Source of the DNA: Methylomonas methanica MC09
GTDB taxonomy: Bacteria > Pseudomonadota > Gammaproteobacteria > Methylococcales > Methylomonadaceae
Length of the DNA: 64,000 bases
Direction: 5' to 3'
Assembly (NCBI RefSeq): GCF_000214665.1
Contig: NC_015572.1
Coordinates: 2,418,001 to 2,482,000 of the forward strand
The notes under the pieces are model-generated. The model did no database searches. It had not been told where the DNA came from and worked only from the letters and a program-made list of their open reading frames with translations. The first letter of the stretch is position 1. Each line of letters opens with the position of its first letter. Below are positions 63,477 through 64,000 of the stretch, one piece after another. The position numbers and the translations under genes are program-made.

Positions 63477-64000
63477 ATGCAAAAACATATCATGGGCTGG
63501 GATATTGGCGGCGCCCACGTCAAAGCCGCGTTACTCAATGAGGCAGGCGTAGTGTTGCAGGTGATACAGCAGCCTTGCCCGCTTTGGAAAGGTTTGGCTT
63601 ATTTGGAGCATGCCATCCAGGCGGTTTTGCAGGTTTTACCCGGCGCATGCGAGCGCCATGCCGTTACCATGACCGGCGAATTAGTGGATTGTTTTTCCGA
63701 CCGGGAAGAGGGCGTGGCGGCCATTATCCACACTCTGCAAGACCAGCTGAATGCCGCAACCATGCTGATTTTTGCCGGCAACCAAGGGTTTATCAAACTG
63801 GAGGCGGTTAATCAAACGCATTATCCGGCCATCGCCTCCGCAAACTGGATCGCCAGTGCTCAACTGACCGCTAAACTGCGGGAGAGGGCCTTATTTGTCG
63901 ATATCGGTAGCACGACTACAGATATCCTGCTGATCGAAAACCATTCGCTGCAAGCCCTGGGCGACACCGATTACACACGTCTGGTATCGGGCGAGCTGGT
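63477..64000 (+). CDS. hydantoinase/ASKHA-family protein, partial (MfnF-like)
   Basis: The frame starts at ATG 63477 and runs off the window after 174 codons. It has an ASKHA phosphate motif MGWDIGGAHVKAALLNEAG (about residues 6-24) and a second LFVDIGSTTTDILLIENH (about 141-158), as in hydantoinase/oxoprolinase A-type and MfnF proteins. MfnF condenses the furan and tyramine parts of methanofuran. Next to an MfnD-like gene, a methylofuran role is reasonable, though inferred. Confidence 0.8.
   Translation, partial: MQKHIMGWDIGGAHVKAALLNEAGVVLQVIQQPCPLWKGLAYLEHAIQAVLQVLPGACERHAVTMTGELVDCFSDREEGVAAIIHTLQDQLNAATMLIFAGNQGFIKLEAVNQTHYPAIASANWIASAQLTAKLRERALFVDIGSTTTDILLIENHSLQALGDTDYTRLVSGEL

Overview
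The window looks like the chromosome of a gammaproteobacterial methanotroph or methylotroph of the Methylomonas/Methylobacter type. The right end carries the bacterial tetrahydromethanopterin (H4MPT) C1 toolkit: methenyl-H4MPT cyclohydrolase, formaldehyde-activating enzyme, several ATP-grasp ligases, a CitG/MdcB-like protein, a HisA-like protein and a hydantoinase/ASKHA protein. A PedABC-like ABC transporter set of the kind associated with PQQ-dependent alcohol oxidation lies at 7-11 kb. Housekeeping genes (bamE, fur, lolC/D, comEC, glnS, rpoH) are gammaproteobacterial in type. The assignment is inferred from gene content; no rRNA is present.

Layout. 0-11.7 kb: a partial flavin oxidase, an unknown protein, a signal-peptide protein/DUF2760/Hsp70 trio, an OmpA-type glycine-zipper lipoprotein with a Gln-rich tail, MOSC and PilZ proteins, the PQQ-associated ABC set and an M50 protease. 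12-25 kb: an envelope and osmotic-stress block built round a 2902-residue cyclic beta-1,2-glucan synthase, with DUF4105, CsbD, DUF3309, DUF3096, a coiled-coil stress protein broken by an in-frame TGA, and two lipoproteins (DUF4398 and OmpA). A near-identical 16-base motif recurs in its intergenic spaces. 25-33 kb: a PAS protein, an intact IS630-family element beside a decayed matrixin-protease remnant, and a four-gene signalling operon (PAS histidine kinase, REC-HDOD, REC-PP2C, REC-HD-GYP).

33-47 kb: core genes (bamE, fur, lolC/D, DUF2062, PepSY, comEC), a two-roadblock/V4R/OmpA cluster, fructosamine kinase, glnS, and rpoH with a near-perfect CIRCE operator over its promoter. 47-57 kb is accessory: tRNA-Leu, a probable unannotated small RNA with promoter and terminator, SRAP, DUF488, a protein ending in a sliding-clamp-type QLSLF motif, an HNH protein, an unexplained operon of a ClpP-fold serine protease with small membrane proteins, repeats, and an AT-rich fragment next to tRNA-Ser that appears to cut the 5' end off a glycine-zipper gene.

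57-64 kb: the H4MPT/methylofuran island. Its first gene is a single open frame joining an ATP-grasp domain to methenyl-H4MPT cyclohydrolase. Fae captures formaldehyde on H4MPT and Mch acts one step later. The remaining ATP-grasp, CitG-like, HisA-like and ASKHA proteins are best read as cofactor (H4MPT/methylofuran) synthesis genes, by analogy with Mfn/Mpt enzymes.
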